Shown here piece after piece: positions 8,690-16,895 of a stretch of 64,000 nucleotides of DNA. This DNA comes from Vermiculatibacterium agrestimuris. GTDB taxonomy: Bacteria; Bacillota; Clostridia; Oscillospirales; Oscillospiraceae. The stretch covers positions 26,251 through 90,250 of the forward strand of contig NZ_CALPCU010000006.1 in assembly GCF_943193085.1 (NCBI RefSeq), in the 5' to 3' direction. The notes below the pieces were generated by a model, which did not search any database, was not told the origin of the DNA, and saw nothing but the letters and a program-made list of their open reading frames with translations. A program made the position numbers and the translations under genes. Every line of letters begins with the position of its first letter. The first letter of the stretch is position 1.

Positions 8690-8720
8690 AACGCGGAAGG
8701 CGTCTGCCTTCCGCGTTTTC
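8690..8720. terminator. Bidirectional intrinsic terminator
   Basis: A perfect 12-bp stem (AACGCGGAAGGC with its complement) closes a 4-base loop. It is followed by TTTC on the plus strand and by a T-rich stretch on the minus strand. It separates the convergent activator and pdaB genes. Confidence 0.85.
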
Positions 8721-8721
8721 T

Positions 8722-9489
8722 TTACTGTGCCGAGCACTGCCGCCCGGTGTGGTCGATGGTGTAATCCACATTGTATTCCCCGGGCAATATGAGCTGTGAA
8801 ATGGGCACGAAGGTATAGCCCTGACCCAGCAGGGTCTCCAAAATGGTGGGCAGCGCCTCCGGCGTGTGAAGGGCGGCATTGTGGAACAGCACAATAGAGC
8901 CCGCCTGCACCTTTCCCGTCACCCGCTTGGTGATCTCCGCGGCGGACAGATCCTTCCAGTCCAGGGAGTCCACGTCCCATTGGATGGGCTCCATTCCCGC
9001 GGCGCGGATGGAGGTGATGACATTGTCGTCATACTCCCCGTAGGGGGGACGGATGAGGGTGGGCCGCACCCCGGTCACCGCCTCGATCTTGTCATTGCAG
9101 GCGTTGCAGTCGGCGATGATCTCGTCCCGGCCCAGCTGGGAGAGATGGTCGTGGTGGTTGGAGTGGTTCATCACCTCATGGCCCGCGTCGTGGAGGGCCT
9201 TTACCGACTCCGGGTATTTGTCCACCCACTCCCCCACCACGAAAAAGGTGGCCTTCACGTTATACTTGCCCAAAATATCAATGAGCTGCTGGGTATCCTC
9301 ATTGCCCCAGGCGGCGTCGAAGGAGATGGAGATCATTTTCTGATCCCGCTCCACACAGTAGATGGGCAGCTGCCGGTCAGTGGCCGAGGCCACCACCGCC
9401 GGGTAATTCACCGCCGTAAACATCACCACCGCCGCCAGCACGCAGGCGGCCGCCGTTACCATCCTTCGTTTTACCAGAAAGAACTTCAT
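8722..9489 (-). CDS. pdaB: PdaB-like polysaccharide deacetylase
   Basis: This 255-residue protein has an N-terminal membrane anchor or signal segment (residues 8-30) and a NodB-type carbohydrate esterase domain. ISISFDAAWGNEDTQ is the characteristic motif 1 of the PdaB (YbaN) subfamily, in which the second Asp of the usual FDDG is absent. NHSNHH supplies metal-binding histidines and RPPYGEYD is motif 3. In Bacillus PdaB is needed for late spore stability. The frame is open for another 97 codons upstream, but the ATG at 9489 has GGAGGAGGG upstream and begins the signal-like sequence, so it is chosen. Confidence 0.87.
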   Translation of the reverse strand: MKFFLVKRRMVTAAACVLAAVVMFTAVNYPAVVASATDRQLPIYCVERDQKMISISFDAAWGNEDTQQLIDILGKYNVKATFFVVGEWVDKYPESVKALHDAGHEVMNHSNHHDHLSQLGRDEIIADCNACNDKIEAVTGVRPTLIRPPYGEYDDNVITSIRAAGMEPIQWDVDSLDWKDLSAAEITKRVTGKVQAGSIVLFHNAALHTPEALPTILETLLGQGYTFVPISQLILPGEYNVDYTIDHTGRQCSAQ

Positions 9490-9551
9490 TCCAAGCCCTC
9501 CTCCCTTGCTGTATCCATATCTATGCGCTTCCCCGGCGGCCCATGCCCTAT

Positions 9552-9716
9552 TTATAATGCGCCCCGCTCCCGCAAAAGCGCTTCCATGGCCTTCTGGTGG
9601 GGCCCCACCACGGCCTCCATCCAGCGCAGCAGAGTCTGGTCGCTGAAGATCCGGTACCGTTCCTTCAGCTCCGCCACGTCCTCCACCTGGGCCAGAGGCC
9701 GCTCCCATTCTTCCAT
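9552..9716 (-). CDS. Small hypothetical protein, 54 residues
   Basis: An open frame of 54 codons encodes an acidic, probably helical protein starting MEEWERPLAQVEDVAELKE and ending ALLRERGAL. Codon use follows the GC-rich third-position pattern of its neighbours. A GAGGGA site lies about 7 bases before the ATG. It lies 63 bp upstream of pdaB on the same strand and could be its co-transcribed partner. I do not recognise a family. The remaining gap 9717-9829 is AT-rich and probably holds the divergent promoters of this gene and the XRE gene. Confidence 0.55.
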   Translation of the reverse strand: MEEWERPLAQVEDVAELKERYRIFSDQTLLRWMEAVVGPHQKAMEALLRERGAL

Positions 9717-9829
9717 CGCCGTCCCTCTTTTCTCTGTTTATTTCTATAAATATAGCATAAATATTTATAAATGTAAACACAGCCGTTTCTTTTTGCTATG
9801 GTAATGAAAAAAGCGGACGAGGTATTTTT

Positions 9830-10138
9830 ATGGAGATAGGAAAACGGATCTCAGCCCTCCGGGAGGCCAAGGGGTGGACCACCAACCGTCTGGCCAACCT
9901 CTGCGGCCTGTCCCAGAGCTTTCTCCGGGCGGTGGAGCTGGGGGAGAAGGGCATCTCGGTGGAGAGCCTGGCCCTGGTGTGCGAGTCCCTGGGGGTCTCC
10001 CTGCGGGCCTTTTTCGACGTGCCGGAGATGGGAGAGGGCCCCGACGAGGCTCTGCGGCGGAGGCTGGAGGGCCTCAGTCCGCGCCAGCGCGCCGCCCTGG
10101 CCGCTTTTTTGGACGCTATGACGGCGGAAGGGGAGTAG
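9830..10138 (+). CDS. XRE-family transcriptional regulator
   Basis: This 102-residue DNA-binding protein has a Cro/C1-type helix-turn-helix over residues 3-58 (ISALREAKGWTTNRLANLCGLSQSFLRAVE). A short acidic C-terminal helix follows (SPRQRAALAAFLDAM). A GAGG site is 9 bases before the ATG. There is no sensor domain, and the target is unknown. It stands alone, 96 bp before the AI-2E-type gene. Confidence 0.85.
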   Translation: MEIGKRISALREAKGWTTNRLANLCGLSQSFLRAVELGEKGISVESLALVCESLGVSLRAFFDVPEMGEGPDEALRRRLEGLSPRQRAALAAFLDAMTAEGE

Positions 10139-10234
10139 GAGGCCAAAAACTGCCTTTCTTTTCCACCGCCGTCAACTATAATATCTGATATCCACTCCCA
10201 TCCAAACCCTTTTGATGTACAAAGGAGAACTGCC

Positions 10235-11377
10235 ATGAATGAGCTCACCTGGCCCCAGCGGGGCCGCCTCTGGCTGCGGCTTGGCCTTCGACTGCTCCTG
10301 CTTTTGCTGGGGCTTTGGGCCCTTGTGCGCCTTGGCCCCCCGCTCATCTCCCTGTTTGCCCCCTTTCTGCTGGCCCTTCTGATGTCCTGGCTCCTCTCTC
10401 CCGCCGTCCGGCGGCTCCACGAGCATTTCGGCATCTCCCGGCGGTTTTTGTCCCTGTTCCTTCTGCTGCTGGTCTTCATCCTTCTGGCCGCCATTCTCTG
10501 GGCTCTGGCGGCGGGGGCGGCGCGGGAGCTGGTGGCCCTGGCGGGGAACTGGGAGGCGCTGGTGGCCTCTCTCCAAGCGGCCACCGACGCAGTGGGTCAC
10601 ACCTTCTCCCGGCTGATGGATCATTTGCCCAGCCTGGCCCGGGAGACCGCGGAGGGTCTGGCGGGACAATTCTTCCAGTGGCTGGAGACCGTTCTCCCCA
10701 CCCTCCTCTCCGCCGCAATGGACTCCCTGGCCGGGGTGGCCAGGGCCGTACCCTCCTTTGCCGTGGCCACAGTGGTGTTCATCATGGCCTCCTATTTCAT
10801 CACCGCCGACTACCCCCGGCTGCGCTCCTCCCTGGCCGACCGGCTCCCCAGCGGCCCCCGCTCCTTCCTCTCCCTGGTGAAGCGGGCCGCCTCCGCGGGC
10901 TTCGGCGGCTATGTGCGGGCGGAGCTCATCCTCTCCGTGGGCGTCTTCTTTATCCTGCTGAGCGGTTTTCTCCTCATCCACCAGCCCTACGCGCTGCTGC
11001 TGGCCCTGGCGCTGGCGGTTCTGGATTTCATCCCCATCATCGGCTCCGGCACGGCCATGGTACCCTGGGCGGTGGTGGATCTGCTCACCGGACAGTTCCG
11101 CCACGCCGTGGGGCTCATGGTGGTGTGGGGCCTGGTGGCCCTTTTCCGGCGGCTGGCGGAGCCCAAGGTGTTGGGCGACCAGACGGGGTTGTCCCCCATC
11201 CTGAGCCTGGTCAGCGTCTATGTGGGAATGAAGGCCGCGGGCGTGCTGGGCATGGTGCTGGGCCCCGTATTGTGCCTGGTGGCTCTGGACGTCTGCCGTT
11301 CCGGGGTGCTGGACAACACCATGGCCGATATCAAGCTGGCCTGCCGGGACGCGGCGGCCATCCTTAGCGGATCATAA
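10235..11377 (+). CDS. AI-2E/YtvI-family membrane protein
   Basis: The 380-residue protein has two N-terminal membrane spans (residues 13-60), a third near 75-95, a central amphipathic and soluble stretch (residues 95-170), and several C-terminal spans. The family motif region ILDF.PIIGSGTAMVPWA appears here as AVLDFIPIIGSGTAMVPW near residue 265. This is the AI-2E exporter superfamily; the Clostridia/Bacilli branch includes the sporulation membrane protein YtvI. AAAGGAG lies 8 bases before the ATG. Transport of an autoinducer is not implied. Superfamily is firm, the YtvI subfamily is likely. Confidence 0.82.
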   Translation: MNELTWPQRGRLWLRLGLRLLLLLLGLWALVRLGPPLISLFAPFLLALLMSWLLSPAVRRLHEHFGISRRFLSLFLLLLVFILLAAILWALAAGAARELVALAGNWEALVASLQAATDAVGHTFSRLMDHLPSLARETAEGLAGQFFQWLETVLPTLLSAAMDSLAGVARAVPSFAVATVVFIMASYFITADYPRLRSSLADRLPSGPRSFLSLVKRAASAGFGGYVRAELILSVGVFFILLSGFLLIHQPYALLLALALAVLDFIPIIGSGTAMVPWAVVDLLTGQFRHAVGLMVVWGLVALFRRLAEPKVLGDQTGLSPILSLVSVYVGMKAAGVLGMVLGPVLCLVALDVCRSGVLDNTMADIKLACRDAAAILSGS

Positions 11378-11407
11378 TTCAAAGAAATCACAATATTTCT
11401 TCATTTT

Positions 11408-11436
11408 TTGGACACATTTTCAAGGTATCGTATAGA
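11408..11436 (+). promoter_or_regulatory. Sigma-A promoter of htrA
   Basis: TTGGAC and TATAGA are separated by 17 bp, and the predicted start lies about 33 bases before the htrA ATG. It follows the stop of the upstream membrane protein gene by 31 bp. Confidence 0.7.
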
Positions 11437-11475
11437 CTGTTCTAAGGGAAACCTACACCAAAGGAGCGAACAGAT

Positions 11476-12789
11476 ATGTACTATAATGACTATAACCGTA
11501 TGCGGGATGAGGACTTTATCCCGGTGGACAGCTTTCGGGTGGACGGCCAGGCGCCCCAAAGCCCAAAAAAGAAGAAACACCGCGGCATGAAGATCGCCGC
11601 TTTGTGTCTTGTCTGCGCCCTGTTGGGCGGCGTGGGCGGCGTGGCCGCCGGCCAGGTGATCCCCATGCGCTCCACCATCCTCTATGCCGGCGAGCATCCC
11701 CCGGTGGCGGTATCCATGTCCAATGTCACCACCGATCAGCCCATGTCCGGGGCCCAGGTCTATGCCGCCAATGTGGGTTCCGCCGTGGGTATTACCACCG
11801 AGCTGGTCACCACCAACTACTGGGGGCAGCGGGTGAAGGGGGCCGCCGCGGGCTCCGGCTTCGTCATTAGCCGGGACGGTTATATTCTCACCAACTATCA
11901 CGTCATCAGCGGCGCCACCGCCATTCAGGTGGCCTTTGTGGACGGCACCACTTACGACGCCACCCTGGTGGGCGGCGAGGAGGCCAACGATGTGGCCGTG
12001 CTGAAGATCGATGCCGAGGGCCTGACCCCCGTGATCCTGGGCGACTCCGACAACCTGGTGGTGGGGGAGCAGGTGTGCGCCATCGGCAACCCTCTGGGCG
12101 AGCTGACGTTCACCTATACCTCCGGCTCCGTCTCCGCCAGAGACCGCACCATCACCATGGAAAACGGCGAGATCATGAATATGCTCCAGACCGACACTGC
12201 CATCAACTCCGGCAACTCCGGCGGGCCGCTGTTTAATATGTTCGGCCAGGTCATCGGCATCACCACCGCCAAGTATTCCTCCTCCGGTTCCTCTGCCAGT
12301 GTGGAGGGCATCGGCTTCGCCATCCCCATCAACGATGTCAAGGACATGGTCAAGGATATCATGGAGAAGGGCTATGTCACCGGCAAGCCTAATGTGGGCA
12401 TCCTGATGGAGCCCGTGTCCTCTGAGGCCACCCAGCGCTACGGCATCCCCGCCGGGGCCTATATCGCCGCCGTGCTGGAGGGATCCTGCGCCGAGCGGAG
12501 CGACCTGCGCGTCGGCGACATTGTCACCGCTGTGGACAGCGCCGCCGTCACTTCCCCCGATCAGCTCAAGTCCGCGGTGAAAAATTATAAGGCCGGGGAC
12601 ACAGTGGTCTTCACCGTCTTCCGGGAGGGCGCGTACCTAGATCTCACCCTCACGCTGGACGAGGACGACCAGGCCCGGGAGGCCGCCATGGCGGAGCTTC
12701 AGAGCCAGTATCAGCAGGCCCAGCAGCCCACCCAGCAGCAGCCCTCCAACAGCTATGGCTCCTGGCCCTTCAACTTCTTCGGGTGGTAA
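11476..12789 (+). CDS. htrA: HtrA/DegP-like membrane-anchored serine protease
   Basis: This 437-residue envelope protease has a cytoplasmic N-terminal arm with a basic KKKKHR stretch and one membrane anchor (residues 38-60). A trypsin-like domain follows with catalytic His142 (LTNYHVIS), Asp172 (NDVAVL) and Ser248 (NSGNSGGPLF). One PDZ domain lies at about residues 305-400 and the tail is Gln/Pro-rich. HtrA proteases degrade or refold damaged proteins outside the membrane. AAAGGAG precedes the ATG, a good promoter lies just upstream, and a strong hairpin follows, so it is probably monocistronic. Confidence 0.93.
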   Translation: MYYNDYNRMRDEDFIPVDSFRVDGQAPQSPKKKKHRGMKIAALCLVCALLGGVGGVAAGQVIPMRSTILYAGEHPPVAVSMSNVTTDQPMSGAQVYAANVGSAVGITTELVTTNYWGQRVKGAAAGSGFVISRDGYILTNYHVISGATAIQVAFVDGTTYDATLVGGEEANDVAVLKIDAEGLTPVILGDSDNLVVGEQVCAIGNPLGELTFTYTSGSVSARDRTITMENGEIMNMLQTDTAINSGNSGGPLFNMFGQVIGITTAKYSSSGSSASVEGIGFAIPINDVKDMVKDIMEKGYVTGKPNVGILMEPVSSEATQRYGIPAGAYIAAVLEGSCAERSDLRVGDIVTAVDSAAVTSPDQLKSAVKNYKAGDTVVFTVFREGAYLDLTLTLDEDDQAREAAMAELQSQYQQAQQPTQQQPSNSYGSWPFNFFGW

Positions 12790-12811
12790 AAGGCAAAATT
12801 GTATCAACACA

Positions 12812-12851
12812 AACAATCAGCCGTTTCCCTTAGGGGAAGCGGCTGATTGTT
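12812..12851 (+). terminator. Hairpin terminator after htrA
   Basis: An 18-bp stem with one G-T pair begins AACAATCAGCCG and closes a short TTAG-type loop. The U-tract afterwards is weak (TATCTTG), but position and stem strength indicate termination of htrA. Confidence 0.65.
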
Positions 12852-12906
12852 ATCTTGCAGAAAAGTAAAGCTCAGAAGGGGCCAAAGCTGATAGAAGATC
12901 AATGAT

Positions 12907-13455
12907 ATGGAGATCGCCGCCTACTTTGGCGTAAGCCGCACTCCCGTTCGGGAGGCCATTCAGCTTCTGGCCGACCAGCATCTTATCGAGGTCTTCCCCG
13001 GACGGGAGAGCCGGGTAGCCCCTGTGGATCATGCCAAGCTTCAGGAGGTCTATCTGATCATGGCGGAGCTTCACGGCCTGGCTGTACGTCTTGCCTACGA
13101 TAAGCTCACTCCCGAATGCTTTTCCACTCTTGAACAGACCAACGAGCGGATGGCGCAGGCCCATCAGGCCCATGATCAAGAAAAGATGCTTGCCGCAGAC
13201 GAGCAGTTTCATCAAGTGTTTTTTCAGCTTGCGGACAACGACTTTTTAAGCAGCTTTTCCAACACACTGTTGGCCCATGTCCTGCGGCTGGAAAATCTGT
13301 TTTTTACCCTCAGCGGCAATTCCGTCACAGAGCACGAGGCACTGCTGAAAGCCCTCCGGCAAAAAGATCTGGAGCTTGCAGTAACACAGGTCAAAAGAAA
13401 CTGGCTTAACACCGCCGCCACCTTGGCCCAATATTTTGCCGAAGCCCGGCAGTAA
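12907..13455 (+). CDS. GntR/FadR-family regulator, N-terminally truncated
   Basis: The 182-residue frame holds most of a winged helix (MEIAAYFGVSRTPVREAIQLL) and an FCD ligand domain (DEQFH near residue 99, TEHEALLKAL near 139). The first 30 or so residues of a normal GntR domain are missing. In a different frame just upstream, the bases encode GPKLIEDQ followed by a stop, which is what should precede AAYFGVSRTPV; the gene therefore looks broken by a frameshift plus small deletions. No convincing ribosome site precedes 12907. The third metal-site histidine of FCD domains is also absent (RNWLNTA). Base composition is less GC-rich than neighbours. It may be a decaying, transferred gene or use a non-standard start. 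Confidence 0.55.
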   Translation: MEIAAYFGVSRTPVREAIQLLADQHLIEVFPGRESRVAPVDHAKLQEVYLIMAELHGLAVRLAYDKLTPECFSTLEQTNERMAQAHQAHDQEKMLAADEQFHQVFFQLADNDFLSSFSNTLLAHVLRLENLFFTLSGNSVTEHEALLKALRQKDLELAVTQVKRNWLNTAATLAQYFAEARQ

Positions 13456-13494
13456 CCTTGAACGGATCACTCCCTTAAAAACGGCAAAAAACTA

Positions 13495-13523
13495 CCCCTC
13501 TGTGTATCCACAGAGGGGCGTTT
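13495..13523. terminator. Intrinsic terminator between GntR remnant and jag
   Basis: CCCCTCTGTG pairs perfectly with CACAGAGGGG across a TATC loop. A run of five T follows on the plus strand, and an A-rich flank allows use from the minus strand too. It separates two convergent genes. Confidence 0.88.
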
Positions 13524-13541
13524 TTCCTTTTTCTTCGGTTT

Positions 13542-14297
13542 TTACTCCTGGCTGTAGGCCACCACTGTGCGGCGGTTCGGCTCCACGCCCACCGAGTAGG
13601 TGGTAACTCCGGGGTAGTCCTGCAGTGCCGTGTGAACCACATGCCGCTCGTAGGCGTTCATGGGCTCCAGAGTCATGTTCCGGCGGTAGCGCACCACCTT
13701 GTCCGCCACCCGGCGGGCCATGCGCTCCAGAGACTCCTCCCGCTTGGAGCGGTAGCCCTCCGCATCCACCCGGACGCGGACGCGCCGCTGCTGTCCGTGG
13801 TTCACGGCGTAACCGGTGAGCTGCTGGATGGCGTCCAGGGTCTCTCCCCGGCGGCCGATGACGGCCCCCAGGCCCTCGCCCACCAGCTCCACCAGGTAGT
13901 TGCCCTCCTCGTCCACGCTCACCTGGGGCACGGCGTTGACCTCCATGCGCTCCAGAAGGCCGGTGAGAAAGTCGACGATCTTCTCCGCCCTGTCGTCCCC
14001 GGCGGGGGCGGCCACGGCGGCCATGACGGGGGCGGGGGCCTCATCCTCCTCCACAGCCTCATCCACCGGGTCATCGCCCCTCTCCGGGGCGGCGGGGACA
14101 GCCACGGCGGGCTCCTCATCGGGAGCCTCGTAGCTCACCTTCACCTTGGCGGGGGTGCCGCCGATGCCCAGAAAGCCAGGCTTTGCCAGCTCCAGCACCT
14201 CTACGGAGACCTCATCCCGGCTAAGGCCCAGCTCACGCAGGGCGGCGGCGATGGCCGCCTCCTCGTTTTTGCCGGTGCTCTCAATAAACTTCATCAT
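13542..14297 (-). CDS. jag: Jag/KhpB RNA-binding protein (SpoIIIJ-associated)
   Basis: This 251-residue protein has the Jag N-terminal domain (residues 1-50, MMKFIESTGKNEEAAIAAAL), an acidic Ala/Pro-rich linker (about 55-100), a KH domain with GRRGETLDAIQQL near 160, and a C-terminal R3H domain ending in NAYERHVVHTAL. In Firmicutes it is encoded directly after yidC (spoIIIJ) and, as KhpB, binds small RNAs and mRNAs and affects cell elongation. AAGGAG lies 9 bases before the first of two ATG codons. It is the last gene of the rpmH-rnpA-yidD-yidC-jag run. Confidence 0.93.
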   Translation of the reverse strand: MMKFIESTGKNEEAAIAAALRELGLSRDEVSVEVLELAKPGFLGIGGTPAKVKVSYEAPDEEPAVAVPAAPERGDDPVDEAVEEDEAPAPVMAAVAAPAGDDRAEKIVDFLTGLLERMEVNAVPQVSVDEEGNYLVELVGEGLGAVIGRRGETLDAIQQLTGYAVNHGQQRRVRVRVDAEGYRSKREESLERMARRVADKVVRYRRNMTLEPMNAYERHVVHTALQDYPGVTTYSVGVEPNRRTVVAYSQE

Positions 14298-14327
14298 GGT
14301 TACTATCTCCTTCCCACTGGGAACTTG

Positions 14328-15737
14328 TCAGTCTTCCTTGGGCTCCTGGTCGTCGTCGGCAACGGCGGCGTCTACCTCCGCCTGCAGCCGCTCCACCAGG
14401 TCGTCCTCCGGGGCGGACACCTCTTCCTGGGCCGGCGTCTCTTCCACGGCGGGCGCCTCCACAACGGGCGCAGCCTCGGTCTCCGGGGCCGCGGTCTCCG
14501 GCAGGGGCGCTTCCTCAGCCTGCTCCACCGCCTGGATGACCTGGGCGGCCACATCCTCGTGGTAGGGGGTCACACCGCCGAAGCGGTCGGGGTCGTAAGC
14601 CCGGCCCCGGGCATATTGGCGCATCCCCACCCGGCTGGCGTCCCGCTGCTGGGGCGTCATCTTCTCCTCACCGTCGGTCTTTTCCTTCTTTTTACCCTTG
14701 TTCTTCCGGGCCTCTTCGGCCTCCCGGGCCTTCTGCTCCGCTTTCTCCCGGCGCAGCCGCTTCTCCTCTTCCTTCTCCTCCAGCTCCCGCTGGCGGGCCA
14801 TCTCGGCGGCCTTCTCATAATCCTTCTTCAAAAGCTTGCCGCAGATAAGCTCCTGGACAAGGCCCAGAATGTTGTTGGCGATCCAGTAGATGGACAGAGC
14901 CGCGGGCATGGAAAAGCCGATCCACAGGGACATCAGGGGGGTGACGAGCATCATCATCCGGTTGGTCTTCTGAGCCTGCTCGTTCTGCTGGCCGCCGTTC
15001 ATGTTGTTGGTGCGGGTGGAGATGACGGAGAACAGGATGCTGGTGCCGGCGGAGACCAGGGGAATGAGCAGCAGGCCCAGTCCTGTCAGCAAACCGCCGG
15101 CGTTGGCCCAGAACTTCAGCTGGGGCACCTGGGCCAGAGACACGCCCAGGAAGTCGAAGTTCACCGACATAATGGTGCCCGCAGTCTCTCCGGCGGCGGC
15201 CTGGACGGCGGAGAGGTTGGCTGGGGTGATGAGGGAGGCCAGATACAGCTGGTTGTAGCCAGCCTTCACCGTCGCCTCCGTCAGCTGGGCGGCCTCTCTG
15301 ATCCAGCCATTCTGGCTGGCCGCGCTGGCCCAGTTCAAGACGTTGTTGCCCACCTCCACCATCTGCTGGTAGGTCATGCCCATCATGTACTTCATGGGCT
15401 GGCGGATGATGGCGTAGAGGGGAAAGAGGATGAACAGGGGCAGCAAAGACCACAGGCAGCCGCCCATGGGGTTGACCCCTTCCTTGTCGTAGAGCTTCTG
15501 CACCTCCGCGTTATAGCGGTTGGGATCCTTGCCGTACTGCTTTTGCAGCTTCTGCATCTTTCCCGAGAGCATGTTCATTTGGATCATGCTCCGCTTGCCC
15601 TTCAGGGACAGGGGGAACAGGATCAGCTTCACCACCAGGGCAAAGAGGATGAGCGCCACGCCGTAGCTGCTGAAGAACCTATAGAAAAACAGCAGCAGCC
15701 AGGTGAAGGGCGTCATGAGCGTATACCAAATATCCAT
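14328..15737 (-). CDS. yidC: YidC/Oxa1 membrane protein insertase
   Basis: The 469-residue product inserts membrane proteins at the Sec translocon or alone. It has the Gram-positive layout: membrane spans near residues 10-30 and 28-50, the cytoplasmic coiled loop KMQKLQKQYGKDPNRYNAEVQKLY, the NPMGGCLWSLLPLFILFPLY span, and a C-terminal pair ending SIYWIANNILGLVQELI. A long tail (about residues 310-469) is first highly basic and then acidic, Glu/Pro/Ala-rich, longer than in most homologs. The predicted start at 15737 (MDIWYTL) has GGAGG 5 bases upstream; a GTG four codons earlier lacks a site. No lipoprotein signal is seen. Confidence 0.93.
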   Translation of the reverse strand: MDIWYTLMTPFTWLLLFFYRFFSSYGVALILFALVVKLILFPLSLKGKRSMIQMNMLSGKMQKLQKQYGKDPNRYNAEVQKLYDKEGVNPMGGCLWSLLPLFILFPLYAIIRQPMKYMMGMTYQQMVEVGNNVLNWASAASQNGWIREAAQLTEATVKAGYNQLYLASLITPANLSAVQAAAGETAGTIMSVNFDFLGVSLAQVPQLKFWANAGGLLTGLGLLLIPLVSAGTSILFSVISTRTNNMNGGQQNEQAQKTNRMMMLVTPLMSLWIGFSMPAALSIYWIANNILGLVQELICGKLLKKDYEKAAEMARQRELEEKEEEKRLRREKAEQKAREAEEARKNKGKKKEKTDGEEKMTPQQRDASRVGMRQYARGRAYDPDRFGGVTPYHEDVAAQVIQAVEQAEEAPLPETAAPETEAAPVVEAPAVEETPAQEEVSAPEDDLVERLQAEVDAAVADDDQEPKED

Positions 15738-15758
15738 TATTGCCTCCACGTTTTTTGG

Positions 15759-15977
15759 TCAGGGTACGGGATCGTACTCCACAGACTTCTGCCGGTGGAA
15801 GGGGTGACACTTCATTAACCGGCGCAGGGTCAGGTACCCGCCCTTGACCGCGCCATATCGTTCCACCGCCTCCAGGGCATAGGCAGAACAGGTGGGGATG
15901 AAACGGCAGCAGGAGGGACGGGCGGGCGAGATGTACTTGCGGTAAAAGCGGATACAGGCGAGCAGCACGGCCTTCAT
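15759..15977 (-). CDS. yidD: YidD membrane protein insertion efficiency factor
   Basis: This small 72-residue protein has the conserved YidD core RFYRKYISPARPSCCRFIPT and CSAYALEAVERYG, ending with KCHPFH. YidD proteins assist YidC-dependent insertion. The start codon overlaps the stop of rnpA by four bases (ATGA), so the two are translationally coupled. The next gene, yidC, follows after 21 bp. Confidence 0.93.
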   Translation of the reverse strand: MKAVLLACIRFYRKYISPARPSCCRFIPTCSAYALEAVERYGAVKGGYLTLRRLMKCHPFHRQKSVEYDPVP

Positions 15978-16312
15978 GACCGCCTCACCCCCAGCTTGTC
16001 CAGCAGCCGGAGCAGTTCCCGCTCCACCTGGGCGTAGGGGGCAAAGGCGGCCCTTACCCGGGCAACCACCACGATGTCCCATCCAGGGGCCATCTGGTGC
16101 TCATGGATGCGGTACGCCTCCCGGATCCGGCGGCGCACCTTGTTGCGGCACACCGCCTTGCCCACTTTAGTGCCCACCGTGAGCCCCAGGCGGTTGCGGT
16201 CAGACCCGTTGCGGCGGACGTACACCGCCAGACAGGCCCCCGCTCCGCTTTTCCCTTTGGCATAGAGCCGGCGAAACAGATGGTTTTCCTTCATGGACAC
16301 GGTCTGACGCAT
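15974..16312 (-). CDS. rnpA: Ribonuclease P protein component
   Basis: This 112-residue basic protein subunit of RNase P helps the catalytic RNA trim tRNA 5' ends. The family motif is present as RNRLGLTVGTKVGKAVCRNKVRRRIREAYR (two overlapping halves of the RNR signature). The ATG at 16312 has AGGAGG 8 bases upstream; a GTG three codons earlier overlaps that site and is rejected. It follows rpmH by about 100 bp, the usual Firmicutes order. Confidence 0.93.
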   Translation of the reverse strand: MRQTVSMKENHLFRRLYAKGKSGAGACLAVYVRRNGSDRNRLGLTVGTKVGKAVCRNKVRRRIREAYRIHEHQMAPGWDIVVVARVRAAFAPYAQVERELLRLLDKLGVRRS

Positions 16313-16410
16313 CTGTTCCACCTCCTTTTATTGTCCCTATGCACCGCGGGGGCGGCAGAAAAAGCTCCACCGCCCCAGACAAAACACCCTATTTGATTTG
16401 AGCGCCCACC

Positions 16411-16545
16411 TTAGTAGGACAGGCGGGAGCGACCGGCGCGACGGCGGCGGGAGAGAACTTTGCGGCCGTTGGCGGTGGCCATCCGCTTGCGGAAGCCATG
16501 AACCTTGCTGCGCTGGCGTTTCTTGGGCTGATAGGTACGCTTCAT
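16411..16545 (-). CDS. rpmH: 50S ribosomal protein L34
   Basis: The 44-residue, extremely basic protein starts MKRTYQPKKRQRSKVHGF and ends GRSRLSY, the near-invariant L34 sequence. AGGAGG precedes the ATG at 16545. It marks the left side of the origin and is transcribed away from dnaA. Confidence 0.97.
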   Translation of the reverse strand: MKRTYQPKKRQRSKVHGFRKRMATANGRKVLSRRRRAGRSRLSY

Positions 16546-16675
16546 GCTGGAACACCTCCTGTATTCTGTCTGGCGGTGCGCCCCTCTTGCAGGGCGGCCG
16601 CCTACCACAACGCCCGGAAAAAGACCGGGCGCGGTCGTCATTGATAGTCCTTTGGTTTACAAAGGCGCAAATGGT

Positions 16676-16705
16676 ATTATACTGGATAAAGAATCGCCCT
16701 GTCAA
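16676..16705 (-). promoter_or_regulatory. Sigma-A promoter of the rpmH operon
   Basis: On the minus strand TTGACA and TATAAT match consensus perfectly with an 18-bp spacer. The predicted leader to rpmH is about 125 bases and contains a small CCCGG/CCGGG hairpin near 16611-16628. Confidence 0.85.
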
Positions 16706-16772
16706 CCTTCTTTTTTCTGATTTCCCGCTCTCTTTTCCGGGAAGACCCAACATTTTGTGCCCCTGTTTTTTC

Positions 16773-16804
16773 ATTTCCACAACTTCCACAAAAATTGTGG
16801 AAAA
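16773..16804. other. oriC, left part: DnaA boxes upstream of dnaA
   Basis: Within this AT-rich stretch ATTTCCACA (16773-16781) differs by one base from TTWTNCACA. The minus-strand box TTTTCCACA (16796-16804) matches it fully. Together with the boxes after dnaA they form a bipartite origin of the Bacillus type. The 350-bp gap between rpmH and dnaA otherwise holds only the two promoters. Confidence 0.7.
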
Positions 16805-16830
16805 TTTTTAATTTCCAGGGCCCTTCTCCG

Positions 16831-16859
16831 TTGCCTTTGGCGGCGATTTTTGCTATAAT
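16831..16859 (+). promoter_or_regulatory. Sigma-A promoter of dnaA
   Basis: TTGCCT and TATAAT are separated by 17 bp, giving a start near 16866 and a leader of 30-48 bases. A DnaA box lies about 27 bp upstream of the -35, consistent with autoregulation by DnaA. Confidence 0.82.
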
Positions 16860-16895
16860 AGTGTAGATTAACTATAAATAAGAATCCAGAGAGAA

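Noticed and set aside
13632..15818. Very long open frame on the plus strand opposite jag and yidC
   Set aside because: It is an antisense shadow caused by high GC content; the product is Gly/His/Leu-rich with no domain, while the minus strand encodes complete jag, yidC and yidD with ribosome sites.
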